A stretch of 64,000 nucleotides of DNA, from contig NZ_CP031413.1 in the NCBI RefSeq assembly GCF_003367355.1, positions 1,530,921 through 1,594,920 on the forward strand, given 5' to 3'. This document shows, piece after piece, positions 1 through 9,575 of this stretch. This DNA is from Lysobacter sp. TY2-98 (lineage in GTDB: Bacteria > Pseudomonadota > Gammaproteobacteria > Xanthomonadales > Xanthomonadaceae). The notes below the pieces were generated by a model. The model did not search any database. It was not told the DNA's origin and saw only the letters and a program-made list of their open reading frames with translations. How positions within the stretch are numbered: position 1 is the first letter of the stretch; every line of letters starts with the position of its first letter. A program made the translations under genes and the position numbers.

Positions 1-160
1 CACATACGATCAGGCGCGGCTGCAGGCCGCCCTGCAGCAGCTGCAGCGCCACCTGCCCGGTTTCGGCCTGGTAGACGACATGCCCCTCCAGTTCGAGCAG
101 GTCGGCCAGCATTTCGCGCACGCGCGCGTTGTCGTCGACGACGAGGATCCGCGTTTCCAT
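1..160 (-). CDS. Response regulator receiver domain, N-terminal fragment
   Basis: The first 53 codons of a two-component response regulator lie here and the gene runs off the left edge. The translation opens METRILVVDDNARVRE, in which the paired Asp residues form the acidic pocket of a CheY-like receiver domain, followed by the usual LADLLELEGHVV helix and strand. The sequence ends at about the third beta strand, so the phospho-accepting Asp and any output domain lie outside. Because it is cut, its output and partner kinase cannot be judged. Confidence 0.85.
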   Translation of the reverse strand, partial: METRILVVDDNARVREMLADLLELEGHVVYQAETGQVALQLLQGGLQPRLIVC

Positions 161-285
161 CGGGGTCCGGGGTGGAAGGAGACGCGCACTGTCTAACCGG
201 CCGGACATTCAACCCGTGTGAGGCGCACCGCCGGAATGCGCGCGCCGCATCACGATTCCGCGCTTCACGCTCGCCCAAACGACGA

Positions 286-305
286 CCGGCGCCCAAGGGC
301 GCCGG
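286..305. terminator. GC hairpin downstream of the M13 peptidase
   Basis: A perfect inverted repeat, CCGGCGCCC-AA-GGGCGCCGG, starts 28 bases beyond the stop codon of the minus-strand M13 gene. Only a short T-containing stretch follows on that strand, so it is a candidate intrinsic terminator rather than a clear one. Confidence 0.5.
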
Positions 306-332
306 CCGAAGTGCAACCCCCGACGAGAAGGG

Positions 333-2459
333 TTACCAGATGCGCACGCGGTCTTCCGGGGCGATGTACAGCGCGTCGCCCTTCTTGATGCCGAAGGCGT
401 CGTACCAGGCGTCGACGTTGCGCAGCGGCGCGAACGCGCGAATCTGGCCCGGCGAATGCGGGTCGCCCACGAGCTGCTGGCGCAGCGCGTCGTCGCGCAT
501 CAGCGTGCGCCAGACCTGGCCCCAGCCGAGGAAGACGCGCTGGTCACCGGTGAAGCCGTCGATCACCGGCGCCGGCTTGCCGCCCAGCGAACGGTGGTAG
601 GCCTCGAGGCCCAGCGTGATACCGCCGAGGTCGCCGATGTTCTCGCCCATCGACGCCTTGCCGTTGATGTGCACGCCGGGCAGCGCGGCGAAGTCGTAGG
701 ACTCGTACTGCGCGCCGAGCTTGTCGGCCTGCGCCTCGAACTTGGTGGCGTCGTCCTTCGTCCACCAGTCGCGCAGCACGCCCTTGCCGTCGGACTTGCG
801 GCCTTGGTCATCGAAGCCGTGGGTAATCTCGTGGCCGATCACGCCGCCGATCGCGCCGTAGTTCACCGCCGGATCGGCGTCCGGATCGAAGAACGGCGGC
901 TGCAGGATCGCGGCCGGGAACACGATCTCGTTCTTCACCGACGAGTAGTAGGCGTTGACCGTCTGCGGGGTCATGCCCCACTCCAGCTTGTCGGTGACCT
1001 GGCCGAGGCGCGAGACGTCGTAGGCCCACTCGAACTGCGACGAACGCTCGGCGTTGCCGTACACGTCACCCGCGACGACCTTCAGCCCGCTGTAGTCGCG
1101 CCACTTTTCCGGGTAACCGATCTTCAGGCCGAAGCTGTTGAGCTTGGTGAGCGCTTCGGCACGCGTGGCATCGCTCATCCACATGAGCTGGCCGAGGCGC
1201 GCACGCATCGCTTCCTTGATGTTCGCGACCAGCGAATCCATTTTGGCCTTCGATTCGGCCGGGAAGTACTGCTGCACGTAGTCGCGACCGATCGCTTCGC
1301 CCATCGCGCCGTCGGCGAACGCCACCGCACGCTTCCAGCGCTCACGCTGCTGCGGCTGGCCGGACATGAACTTCGAACGGAACTCGAAGTTCGCGTCGGC
1401 GAAGTTCTTCGACAGCACCGGCGACGCCTGGTCGATCACCTGGAAGGCTTCCCACGCCTTCATGGTGTCGAGGTCGGCCTCGTTGAAGATCTGCGCGAGC
1501 TTGGGCAGCGCGGTGTCCTGGCGAACGACGGCGCGTGCCGCCTTGTCGACGCCCGCCGCCTTCAGGAACGGACCCCACGCGAAGCCCGGCGCCTTCGCAT
1601 CGAGCTCGGCGACCTGCACCGGGTTGTAGGTCTTGTCGCGGTCGCGGCTCTGCGCGCGCGTCCAGTGGACGTTCGCGATCTTCGTTTCCAGCGCGACGAT
1701 CGCCGCGGCATGCTCGGCCGGCTTGTCCCAACCGCCCAGCTGCAGCATCTGCTCGACGTACTTCTGGTAGCGCTCACGCTGCGGCGCGAACTTCGGGTCG
1801 AGATAGAGCTCGCGATCGCCGAGGCCGAGGCCCGACTGGCTCATGTACAGCGCGTAATGCTCCGGATCGCGCGCGTCGTCGCCGATCGACAGGCCGATGA
1901 AGCTGCGGCCGTAGCCGCCCATCGAGCGACCCATCACCTCGGCCATCTGCGTCTTGTTCTTGACCGCGCGGATCGCGTCCAGCGACGGCTTCAGCGGCTT
2001 GGCGCCAAGCTTCTCGATCGTCGCCTCGTCCATGAAACCGCGGTACAGCGCGCCGACCTTCGAGGCGTCGTCACCCTTGGACGGATCGGCCGGATAGCTT
2101 TCGACCAGCTTGTGCACGCGCGCTTCGGACAGATCGCGCAGCACCGCGAAACCGCCGTAGCTCGAGCGGTCGGCCGGAATCTGCGTGGTCTTGGCCCAGT
2201 TGCCGTTGACGTAGCCGAAGAAGTCGGCGCCCGGCTTGATCGAGCGGTCCATGCCGGCCGTGTCGATGCCCCAGGTGCCGAGCTTGGGCGCGACCGTCGC
2301 GTCGGCCGATGCGGATGCGGTGGCCGACATGTCGACGTTCTCCGGAAGCAGCGCCTGGAGGCTGCAGGCCGCGTCGAGGCAGTGCGCGTCCTGCGCGTTG
2401 AGCGTGGGGGCGATCGCGAGCGCGAGGGCCGCGGCGAGCGGGAGCAGCGTGGTCTTCAA
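333..2459 (-). CDS. M13 family zinc metallopeptidase (neprilysin-like), secreted
   Basis: A neprilysin/PepO-type endopeptidase of 708 aa that should cleave peptides outside the cytoplasm. Zinc site: HEITH at about residues 543-547 and the third ligand Glu in ENIGDLGG at about 606; the protein ends RVRIW, the usual M13 C-terminus. I chose a TTG start because GGAG lies seven bases upstream and the product then begins with a clean signal peptide (MKTTLLPLAAALALAIAP, cut after LNA). An ATG 42 bases further upstream would add a 14-residue Arg-rich extension and has its Shine-Dalgarno sequence abutting the codon. It lies downstream of upp on the same strand with a 134-bp gap. A second M13 gene lies at 41280-43325. 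Confidence 0.95.
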   Translation of the reverse strand: MKTTLLPLAAALALAIAPTLNAQDAHCLDAACSLQALLPENVDMSATASASADATVAPKLGTWGIDTAGMDRSIKPGADFFGYVNGNWAKTTQIPADRSSYGGFAVLRDLSEARVHKLVESYPADPSKGDDASKVGALYRGFMDEATIEKLGAKPLKPSLDAIRAVKNKTQMAEVMGRSMGGYGRSFIGLSIGDDARDPEHYALYMSQSGLGLGDRELYLDPKFAPQRERYQKYVEQMLQLGGWDKPAEHAAAIVALETKIANVHWTRAQSRDRDKTYNPVQVAELDAKAPGFAWGPFLKAAGVDKAARAVVRQDTALPKLAQIFNEADLDTMKAWEAFQVIDQASPVLSKNFADANFEFRSKFMSGQPQQRERWKRAVAFADGAMGEAIGRDYVQQYFPAESKAKMDSLVANIKEAMRARLGQLMWMSDATRAEALTKLNSFGLKIGYPEKWRDYSGLKVVAGDVYGNAERSSQFEWAYDVSRLGQVTDKLEWGMTPQTVNAYYSSVKNEIVFPAAILQPPFFDPDADPAVNYGAIGGVIGHEITHGFDDQGRKSDGKGVLRDWWTKDDATKFEAQADKLGAQYESYDFAALPGVHINGKASMGENIGDLGGITLGLEAYHRSLGGKPAPVIDGFTGDQRVFLGWGQVWRTLMRDDALRQQLVGDPHSPGQIRAFAPLRNVDAWYDAFGIKKGDALYIAPEDRVRIW

Positions 2460-2593
2460 GCGGAGTCTCCGGGGAGCACCGGGACGTCCGGTGCACTTCA
2501 TCTCCCGAGCATACGGCGGCAATGCCCCGCGGCTTCTAGGCCGAAAGTCCCGGACGGCGGCGTAGGGTCGTGACCGGGCTCACGCGCGGCGCA

Positions 2594-3226
2594 TCACGCT
2601 GGACGTGTTCCGAAAATGCGATCGCCGGCGTCGCCGAGGCCCGGGAGAATGTAGGCGTGCTCGTTGAGGCGCTCGTCGATCGCGGCCGTGTAGACCTCGA
2701 TGTCCGGATGCTTGGCCTCGACCGCGCTCAGGCCTTCCGGCGCGGCGACCAGGCACAGCGCCTTGATGCGCGGTGCGCCAGCAGCCTTGAGCAGGTCGAT
2801 CGTTGCGATCATCGAACCGCCGGTGGCGAGCATGGGGTCCAGAATGATCGCGGTGCGCTCGTCCAGGCCGTCGCACAGCTTCTCGTAGTAGCAGACCGGC
2901 GCGTGCGTCTCCTCGTCACGCTGCAGGCCCACGACGCTGACGGTCGCCGTCGGCACCAGTTCCAGCACGCCATCGAGCATGCCGAGCCCGGCACGGAGGA
3001 TGGGCACCAGCGTGACGTTGCGACCCCTGATGCGCTGCACCTGCACGGGGCCGGCCCAGCCGTCCTCCGTGACTGTTTCGGTCGGCAAGTCGGCGGTTGC
3101 TTCGTAGGTCAGCAGCGTGGCCACTTCCGACGCGAGGTCGCGGAATTCCTTGGTGCTCAGGTCCGTGCGTCGCATCAGGCCGAGCTTGTGCTGCACGAGC
3201 GGATGGCGGACTTCGATGACCTTCAT
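2594..3226 (-). CDS. upp: Uracil phosphoribosyltransferase
   Basis: Converts uracil and PRPP to UMP in pyrimidine salvage, in the cytoplasm. The 210-aa length is typical of Upp. The start [19 protein letters not shown] is the family's hallmark, and the PRPP-binding loop reads [12 protein letters not shown]. The C-terminal part carries the [12 protein letters not shown] uracil-binding stretch. It is transcribed divergently from the esterase at 3321, with 94 bp between them, and away from it toward the M13 gene. Confidence 0.97.
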   Translation of the reverse strand: MKVIEVRHPLVQHKLGLMRRTDLSTKEFRDLASEVATLLTYEATADLPTETVTEDGWAGPVQVQRIRGRNVTLVPILRAGLGMLDGVLELVPTATVSVVGLQRDEETHAPVCYYEKLCDGLDERTAIILDPMLATGGSMIATIDLLKAAGAPRIKALCLVAAPEGLSAVEAKHPDIEVYTAAIDERLNEHAYILPGLGDAGDRIFGTRPA

Positions 3227-3320
3227 GGCGGTTCCGTGGCCGGGCGACGCGACAGTGTGACCGATGCGCGAACGCCCGCGCGACCGCGGCGTTCACCGCA
3301 CCTGCGGCAGGCTGGCCGCG

Positions 3321-4010
3321 ATGCCGAACTCCGCACGCACTCCCGGCGACCTGATCGACGCTGCCGACTACGCGTTCTCGCATGCAGTGCTGGAGCCGCA
3401 ACCCAAGGCACCCGGCGCCTTGCTCGTGCTGCTGCACGGCGTGGACGGCGACGAGCAGCAGCTCGTCGCGCTGGGCCAACGCATGTCGCGCGACGTGCAG
3501 GTCGTACTGCCCCGCGGGCCGCGCAGCATCAGCGGCGATCGAATCGGCTGGTACCGCGTCGGCCTCAGCGACGATGGCCTGCAGGTCGTGGAAGAGGAAG
3601 AACTCGACGCGCGTACGAAACTCGTCGACTTCATCGATCAACTGCAGTCGCGTTACGGCGTGACGCCGCGGCGCACGTGGATCGGCGGTTTCAGCCAGGG
3701 CGGCATCCTCGCTGCAAGCACTGCACTGTTCGCGCCCGATCGCATCGCCGGCTTCTTCATGATGGCCGGACATCTGCTGGCGGACGCGATGCCTTCCGAT
3801 GCGGATGCGATGCGCGCACTCGACGCGCTGATCGTGCACGGTCGTGATGACGACACGCTGTCGGTGGACGATGCGCGCGACGCGCGTTCGCGTCTCGACG
3901 CGATGGGTGTCTCGACAACACTCGCAGTCTTCGATGCCGGACACACACTCGAACCGTCCATGATCGACGCGGCAGTCACCTGGCTCGAGGCGCAATTGCG
4001 CAGGCAATAA
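3321..4010 (+). CDS. Alpha/beta hydrolase, phospholipase/carboxylesterase family
   Basis: A 229-aa serine esterase of the YpfH/carboxylesterase-2 type. The nucleophile elbow is GGFSQGG; the oxyanion region is LLVLLHGVDGDEQQ; a late Asp (HGRDDDTLS) and His (DAGHTLEP) complete the triad. There is no signal peptide, so it is probably cytoplasmic. I placed the start at MPNSARTPGD, because the reading frame further upstream is Arg-rich and unlike protein. Natural substrate unknown; small acyl esters are typical of the family. It is followed at once by a hairpin. Confidence 0.9.
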   Translation: MPNSARTPGDLIDAADYAFSHAVLEPQPKAPGALLVLLHGVDGDEQQLVALGQRMSRDVQVVLPRGPRSISGDRIGWYRVGLSDDGLQVVEEEELDARTKLVDFIDQLQSRYGVTPRRTWIGGFSQGGILAASTALFAPDRIAGFFMMAGHLLADAMPSDADAMRALDALIVHGRDDDTLSVDDARDARSRLDAMGVSTTLAVFDAGHTLEPSMIDAAVTWLEAQLRRQ

Positions 4011-4012
4011 AA

Positions 4013-4041
4013 AGCCCCGGACCCGAGAGAAGTCCGGGGCT
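4013..4041. terminator. Stem-loop after the esterase
   Basis: AGCCCCGGAC and GTCCGGGGCT pair around an 8-base loop directly after the esterase stop codon. On the plus strand no U tract follows. On the minus strand the stem is followed by TTTTT, so the better-formed intrinsic terminator faces left and could stop antisense transcription coming from the GST gene. Confidence 0.65.
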
Positions 4042-4274
4042 CAAGCCCTCATTGGAGAGACGCGACCTCGACCCAGTCGGTACGCGCTGCGGCCCATCCC
4101 GGGACGCACGATGAATACATCAGCGGCATCGTTTCGCCTTCGTGATGCCCGCGTATCGAATGCGTGGCGGTGCATGAAAGCCGATGAACGGACGTTACCG
4201 ACAGGCGAGCGGCGGCGCGATGTCGCGCGCCCACGGCTGGCGTATAACGGTCGCCTCCGACATCGGGACACGCC

Positions 4275-4838
4275 ATGAACGCCCTGCACCGCGCCACCCT
4301 CGCTGCCGTCGCCACCCTCATGTTCGCCGCGCCTGCCCTGGCCGCCCTCAAGGCCGGCGACAAGGCGCCCGACTTCAAGGCGCAGGCCTACCTGGCCGGG
4401 AAGCCCTTCACGTTCGAACTCGCGACGGCGCTGAAGAAGGGACCGGTCGTCGTCTACTTCTTCCCGGCCGCGCACACGCCGGGCTGCAACCTCGAAGCGC
4501 ACCTGTTCTCCGAAGCCAGCGACAAGTTCAAAGCCGAAGGCGCGACGGTGATCGGCCTCAGTGCCGGCAACACCGAGCAGCTGTCGGACTTCTCGAAGGA
4601 GACCGAACACTGCGGCGGCAAGTTCGCGGTGGGGGCCGACCCGGGCGCGAAGATCGCGAAGACCTACGACGCGGTGCTGGAGAAGAAGCCGGAGTGGTCT
4701 AACCGCACGTCGTATGTGGTCGCGCCGAACGGGACGATCGCCGCGGTGTATTCGGATCTCAATCCGAACCAGCACGTGCAGGCCATGCTCGACGGCGTCA
4801 AGGCGGCGAAGGCCGGCAAGTCGGGCGCGACGAAGTAA
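4275..4838 (+). CDS. Peroxiredoxin (AhpC/TSA, BCP-like), exported
   Basis: A thiol peroxidase of 187 aa that reduces hydroperoxides. It starts with a signal peptide (about 23 residues, ending APALA), so it likely works in the periplasm. The peroxidatic Cys is C71 in PAAHTPGC and a likely resolving Cys is C113 in ETEHCGG. The thioredoxin-fold pattern VVVYFFPAAHTPGC is typical of the BCP/PrxQ group. It stands alone, with the minus-strand GST gene converging on it only three bases away. Confidence 0.92.
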   Translation: MNALHRATLAAVATLMFAAPALAALKAGDKAPDFKAQAYLAGKPFTFELATALKKGPVVVYFFPAAHTPGCNLEAHLFSEASDKFKAEGATVIGLSAGNTEQLSDFSKETEHCGGKFAVGADPGAKIAKTYDAVLEKKPEWSNRTSYVVAPNGTIAAVYSDLNPNQHVQAMLDGVKAAKAGKSGATK

Positions 4839-4841
4839 CGA

Positions 4842-5426
4842 TTACGCCGGTCGCGACGCGCTCACCCACGCCAATGTGGTGAGCGCGTCGGCACGCGCGG
4901 CCAGTCGCGGACGATCGAGTGCCGCCAGGCCGTACAGCGCGAGGTGATCCCACAGCGCGACGAGGTGCAGGCCGAGATAGTTCGGTTCTTCCCCAAAAAG
5001 CGCGGCGCGCTGCTCCAGCCAGTCGAGCCCCGCGTCGATCGCGGATCGCATCTTGTCGAAGCGCGGATGCGCGATGTCGAGACCGGTGCGTGCGGCGAGC
5101 ACCAGTTCGACTTCCGCCGCCATCATTCCATTCATCACCGCACGCGCATTGAGCACGTCCGGATCCTGCGTCAGCACGCCGAAACGGTCGGACGGGTCAC
5201 GCGTGCGCACCAGCCACGCCGCGATGTGATCGGAGTCGAGCACGACGCGGTCGCCGTCGATCAGCGTCGGCACCTTCATCAGCGGATTCGGACCGAACAA
5301 CGCCGGATCGGCGTCGGCGACGTTGCCGGCGTCCACGAGTTCGAGGGCGATGCCGAGGCCGTCCGCGAGCAGGCGGACCTTGCGGGAGAAGTGCGAGCGC
5401 GGAGTCATGACGAGGCGCGGCGTCAT
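4842..5426 (-). CDS. Glutathione S-transferase family protein
   Basis: A 194-aa protein with an N-terminal thioredoxin-like GST fold. SHFSRKVRLLADGLG carries the catalytic Ser region, LMKVPTLIDGD the cis-Pro glutathione-binding loop, and LDSDHIAAWL the usual ESxxI-like position. A helical C-terminal domain follows. The upstream ATG was kept because GAGG lies eight bases before it; a second ATG six codons later lacks a ribosome site. Substrate unknown. Confidence 0.88.
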   Translation of the reverse strand: MTPRLVMTPRSHFSRKVRLLADGLGIALELVDAGNVADADPALFGPNPLMKVPTLIDGDRVVLDSDHIAAWLVRTRDPSDRFGVLTQDPDVLNARAVMNGMMAAEVELVLAARTGLDIAHPRFDKMRSAIDAGLDWLEQRAALFGEEPNYLGLHLVALWDHLALYGLAALDRPRLAARADALTTLAWVSASRPA

Positions 5427-5451
5427 GCGATGCGCCTCGTTAGGACGGATG

Positions 5452-6096
5452 TCAGCCGACGACGGCGAGGTCCGACCACAGCCCCTGCAGATAGCGCGGC
5501 GGCACGCGGTAGAACACGCCCGGCTCGACGCTCATGCGCAGGCGCACGCTCCACTGCGCGGGGTCGATGCTCGCCAGCCCCACCCAAGTGAGTTCGGGCT
5601 CCTGCACCAGCCCACCCGCGTGCAGGCGCAGCAGGTAGTCGCCGTGTCCGGTGGCGTAGACATCGGCGAGCACCGGTGTGGAACGACGGCGCGTCGGCGC
5701 CGGTGCGACCCGCTCGATGACCGGCATCGGCTGCAGGAAGCGCAGCGCTTCTTCCGCACTAGCCGGCTTGGCCAGGCGCGGGCGGTCGCGGAACTCGCTC
5801 GGCAGCGTCCACGTTTCGTATGCCGTCCAGAACACGAACGGGATGCGACGCGCCTCGAGCGCGGCCGCGACCGGGAATACCGTCTCGCCACCGAGGTTGA
5901 TGTCGAGGATGGCGCCGTCGATCTCGTTCTGATCATCAACCAGCGCGATCGCGCGGGCGACGCTACCGACCGGACCCAGCACGCTGGCGCCCAGCGCCTC
6001 GAGGTCGCGACGCATTTCGTCGGCGACGAAATACTCGTCCTCGACGACCAGCAGTCGTCCGGGGGCGCGGGAGCGTTGGAGAGTCGCGAGCGTCAT
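5452..6096 (-). CDS. Response regulator with receiver domain and short unknown C-terminus
   Basis: A 214-aa protein. Residues about 12-130 form a CheY-like receiver: LLVVEDEYFVADEM gives the acidic pocket, AILDINLGG the phospho-Asp, FWTAYE the Thr switch and RLAKPAS the Lys. The remaining roughly 80 residues match no DNA-binding or enzymatic output I recognise. No kinase gene is adjacent. Receivers of this VEDE type often work with HWE-family kinases, and one lies at 13931-16222, but a pairing is only a guess. The gene is divergent from the KGG gene. Confidence 0.85.
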   Translation of the reverse strand: MTLATLQRSRAPGRLLVVEDEYFVADEMRRDLEALGASVLGPVGSVARAIALVDDQNEIDGAILDINLGGETVFPVAAALEARRIPFVFWTAYETWTLPSEFRDRPRLAKPASAEEALRFLQPMPVIERVAPAPTRRRSTPVLADVYATGHGDYLLRLHAGGLVQEPELTWVGLASIDPAQWSVRLRMSVEPGVFYRVPPRYLQGLWSDLAVVG

Positions 6097-6461
6097 TGTT
6101 CCAATCTAACCATACGGCACCGCGCTGTCGACCAGCAGCGTCCCATTTCCGTGCCGAACGTACGTCCACATCCATGACCCGTTCAAGTTGGAGCGGTGCA
6201 GCCCGATCGGCACGCGCTCCGACATGGCGAACCACGGCGCGTCCGGTCCTTCATACGCGCAATACGCCGTACACCCGCGTTTCGCCTCGTCCTAATGCGG
6301 CTGACGGGATTATTCACAGTGTTCCCCGGGCTGCGCCGCACAGATACGTGGTGGAAGGCGGACCCGAGCGGGGTCATCGCGCATCCCGGGGAACATCCCC
6401 AACCGACCGACACGTCGCGCCTGCGGGCTCGGCGGCGATCACCCTCAGCCCGGAGACTGCA
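6097..6461. other. 365-bp intergenic region between divergent genes
   Basis: This stretch separates the minus-strand response regulator from the plus-strand KGG gene. Frames through it are Arg/Ser/Thr-rich and do not look coding. It must carry both promoters and perhaps a long stress-regulated leader, but I could not identify convincing -35/-10 pairs or a structured RNA. Confidence 0.4.
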
Positions 6462-6776
6462 ATGACCTTAGATATCAACCCCGATCGACCGCGCGGTGGC
6501 TTCGGACGCATGAGTCCGGAGCGTCAGCGCGAAATCGCGTCGATGGGCGGACGCGCCGCGCATCGCAGCGGCAATGCCCACGAGTTCGACTCCAACGAAG
6601 CCCGCAATGCCGGACGCAAAGGCGGCGAAGCCGTCAGCCGCAACCGCGACCACATGGCCAGCATCGGTCGCAAAGGCGGCGAAGTCGTCAGCGGCGATCG
6701 CGATCACATGGCTGCGATCGGCCGTCGCGGCGGCGAAGCCAGTCGTCGCGTCGTGCGCGCTGCCGAACTGAACTGA
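6462..6776 (+). CDS. KGG-repeat general stress protein (YciG/GsiB/con-10-like)
   Basis: A 104-aa very hydrophilic protein. It contains short repeats built on GRKGGE, GRRGGE and RNRDHMASI/GDRDHMAAI, about 20 residues apart, and opens with MSPERQREIASMGGRAAH, typical of the KGG stress-protein family. Such proteins accumulate in stress or stationary phase and are thought to be disordered protectants; the molecular role is not established. Start chosen because GGAG lies seven bases upstream of the ATG. It stands alone, downstream of a long non-coding region. Confidence 0.88.
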   Translation: MTLDINPDRPRGGFGRMSPERQREIASMGGRAAHRSGNAHEFDSNEARNAGRKGGEAVSRNRDHMASIGRKGGEVVSGDRDHMAAIGRRGGEASRRVVRAAELN

Positions 6777-6864
6777 AGCGAAGGCCGGCGCTCGACGCCA
6801 CCGAACGGCAGATCGGCGTCGCGCACCGGCCCGAGGAGTGACCCATCGCGCCTCGTCGCGGAGT

Positions 6865-7290
<426 letters not shown>

Positions 7291-7552
7291 ATCGATATCC
7301 GTGCGTGTCGACGCAACGCGCGCCGATTCGGCTGCGAAGCCTGAGGCCGCGTACGCACGCTGTCACGGCATTTATTCGGATCACTGCGATAGAACGCGTC
7401 TATGCGCATCGTTTAGACCGCACCGCGGCAAGGCTTTCCGCATGCCACGCGGCATCCGCACCACGGATGCAACAAAGCGTGCCTGCGACGACGGCTGTCG
7501 CGCCGCCCCGGCACCCCCAGAGTTCGCTCCCCGACATCTCGCAGGCCCCCGC

Positions 7553-8677
7553 ATGTCCTCCTCCGCTGCTTCCCCTGCCCCCGTCGCGACGCAGGCGCCG
7601 TCGCTGTTCGATCCCGTGCGCATCGGCGCGATCGACATGGCCAACCGCATCGTGATGGCGCCGCTGACGCGCAGCCGCGCGGAAGCGGGCCTGGTGCCCT
7701 CGCCGCTTGCGGTCGACTACTACGGTCAGCGCGCGAGCGCCGGCCTGATCATCACCGAGGCGACGCAGGTGAGCTGGCTCGCGCAGGGTTACATCAGCAC
7801 GCCGGGCCTCTTCACCACTGAGCAGATCGAAGGCTGGAAGAAGGTGACGGACGAAGTGCATCGCCGCGGCGGCCGCATCGTCGTGCAGCTGTGGCACGTC
7901 GGCCGCATCTCCCATACCAGCCTGCTGCCACCGGGCGAAGTGCCGGTGGCGCCGAGCGCGATCCGCGCCGACACCAAGACGTTCACGCCGGAAGGTTTCG
8001 TCGACGTGTCCGAGCCGCGCGCACTCGGCATCGAGGAGATCCCGGGCATCGTCGAGGATTTCCGCAAAGCCGCTCGCAATGCCATCGACGCCGGCTTCGA
8101 CGGCGTGGAAGTGCACGCGGCGAACGGTTACCTGATCGACCAGTTCCTACGCGACAAGACCAACCATCGCAGCGACGCGTACGGCGGCAGCATCGAGAAT
8201 CGCACGCGCTTCCTGCACGAGGTGGTGCAGGCCGTCGTGCAGGAGATCGGCGCCGATCGCACCGGCGTGCGCATCGCGCCGGTCACGCCGTCGAACGACA
8301 TCGCCGACTCCAATCCGCAGCCGCTGTTCGAGCGCGCGGTGGAGCGACTGGATGCGTTGAACATCGCCTACGTACACGTCGTCGAGGGCGCGACCGGGGG
8401 GCCGCGCGATGTGCAGCCGTTCGACTACGAGGCCCTGCGCTCCCGCTTCCGCGGCGCATGGATCGTCAACAACGGCTACGACCTCGAGATGGCACAGGCC
8501 GCGGTACGCGAAGGTCGCGCCGATGCGGTCGCGTTCGGACGTCTCTTCATCTCCAACCCCGATCTCGTGCGTCGCCTGCGCGAAGGCGCGCCGCTCGTGG
8601 AGCCCGATCGCGACACGTTCTACAGCGGCGGCGCGAAGGGTTACGTCGACTATCCGGCGCTCGCCGATACCGACTGA
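7553..8677 (+). CDS. nemA: Alkene reductase, old yellow enzyme family (NemA-like)
   Basis: An FMN-dependent ene-reductase of 374 aa that reduces activated C=C bonds such as those of N-ethylmaleimide, and often nitro compounds, using NAD(P)H. Family signatures: MANRIVMAPLTRSRAE, LIITEATQVSWLAQGY, QLWHVGRISH, the substrate-binding HAANGYLIDQFL, and AVAFGRLFISNPDLV near the C-terminus. No signal peptide; cytoplasmic. The start used gives the normal family length. It is divergent from ohr, which suggests a shared oxidative or electrophile stress theme. Confidence 0.94.
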   Translation: MSSSAASPAPVATQAPSLFDPVRIGAIDMANRIVMAPLTRSRAEAGLVPSPLAVDYYGQRASAGLIITEATQVSWLAQGYISTPGLFTTEQIEGWKKVTDEVHRRGGRIVVQLWHVGRISHTSLLPPGEVPVAPSAIRADTKTFTPEGFVDVSEPRALGIEEIPGIVEDFRKAARNAIDAGFDGVEVHAANGYLIDQFLRDKTNHRSDAYGGSIENRTRFLHEVVQAVVQEIGADRTGVRIAPVTPSNDIADSNPQPLFERAVERLDALNIAYVHVVEGATGGPRDVQPFDYEALRSRFRGAWIVNNGYDLEMAQAAVREGRADAVAFGRLFISNPDLVRRLREGAPLVEPDRDTFYSGGAKGYVDYPALADTD

Positions 8678-8762
8678 CCGTCGATCGGAACGCCCGCATA
8701 CCGCCGCGCTCCATCCGGGTGCGCGGCGTATCGTCGCGTCGACCCGGGCACGGAGCGACGCG

Positions 8763-9566
8763 ATGAGGGGACAGGACGCGAACTTCGCGACCGGCATCGC
8801 CGACGTCTACGCGCGCCTGCTCGTGCCGATGCTGTTCGAGCCCTACGCGGCGGACCTGGCGACACGCATCGCCGCATTCAAGCCGCACGACGTGCTCGAA
8901 ACGGCGGCGGGCACCGGTGCACTCACGCGCGAAATCGCGTCGCACCTGCCGGACGCGCACCTCGTCGCCACCGACCTCAACGCGCCGATGCTGGAAATGG
9001 CGCGGGCATATCTCCCTCCGAGCGTGAAGCGGCGTGTCGCGGATGCACAGTCCCTGCCCTTCGACGACGCGAGCTTCGACGTCGTCGCCTGCCAGTTCGG
9101 CGCGATGTTCTTTCCCGATCACGTGCTGGCCTATTCGGAGGCGCGGCGCGTGCTGCGTCCCAGCGGCAGGTTCGTGTTCAACGTCTGGGATTCACTGGCG
9201 GCCAATCCCGTCACCGCGGCGATCTCGGACGTCCTGATGCAGCGCTTTCCCGACGACCCGCCAGACTTCATGGCCCGTGTTCCCCACGGCTACCACGACG
9301 CGGATCGCGTCCGGCATGACCTCGCCGACGCCGGGTTCCATGACGTGCGCATCATGCATGTCGATGCGATCGCACCGATGGCGAGCGCGCACGATGCGGC
9401 GATCGCGTTCTGCAGCGGCACGCCCATGCGCCACGAAATCGACGAGCGCGATCCCGGCGGCATCGACGATGCGATCGTCGCGGTGACGTCGGCGCTTGAA
9501 GCGCGCTTCGGGCAAGGTCGCATCGATGCACCGATGCGCGCGCTGGTGATCGAAGCACGCGTCTGA
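8763..9566 (+). CDS. Class I SAM-dependent methyltransferase
   Basis: A 267-aa Rossmann-fold methyltransferase of the UbiE/MenG-like type. Motif I is VLETAAGTGALT, motif II VATDLNAPMLEMA, and motif IV SFDVVACQFGAMFF followed by EARRVLRPSGRFVF. The acceptor substrate cannot be read from sequence. The start ATG is followed by RGQDANFATGIADVYARLLVP, a usual opening of this group. It lies 85 bp after the alkene reductase and may be co-transcribed; the GFA gene converges on it. Confidence 0.9.
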   Translation: MRGQDANFATGIADVYARLLVPMLFEPYAADLATRIAAFKPHDVLETAAGTGALTREIASHLPDAHLVATDLNAPMLEMARAYLPPSVKRRVADAQSLPFDDASFDVVACQFGAMFFPDHVLAYSEARRVLRPSGRFVFNVWDSLAANPVTAAISDVLMQRFPDDPPDFMARVPHGYHDADRVRHDLADAGFHDVRIMHVDAIAPMASAHDAAIAFCSGTPMRHEIDERDPGGIDDAIVAVTSALEARFGQGRIDAPMRALVIEARV

Positions 9567-9575
9567 CGGGCTCGC

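Noticed and set aside
456..2573. Long open frame (705 codons) opposite the first M13 gene
   Set aside because: It is antisense to a clear M13 peptidase, Arg/Val/His-rich, and follows high-GC third-position bias; no domain.
6380..6461. GGAAC-like motif as an EcfG-type stress promoter for the KGG gene
   Set aside because: EcfG promoters belong to Alphaproteobacteria and the -10 half is not matched.
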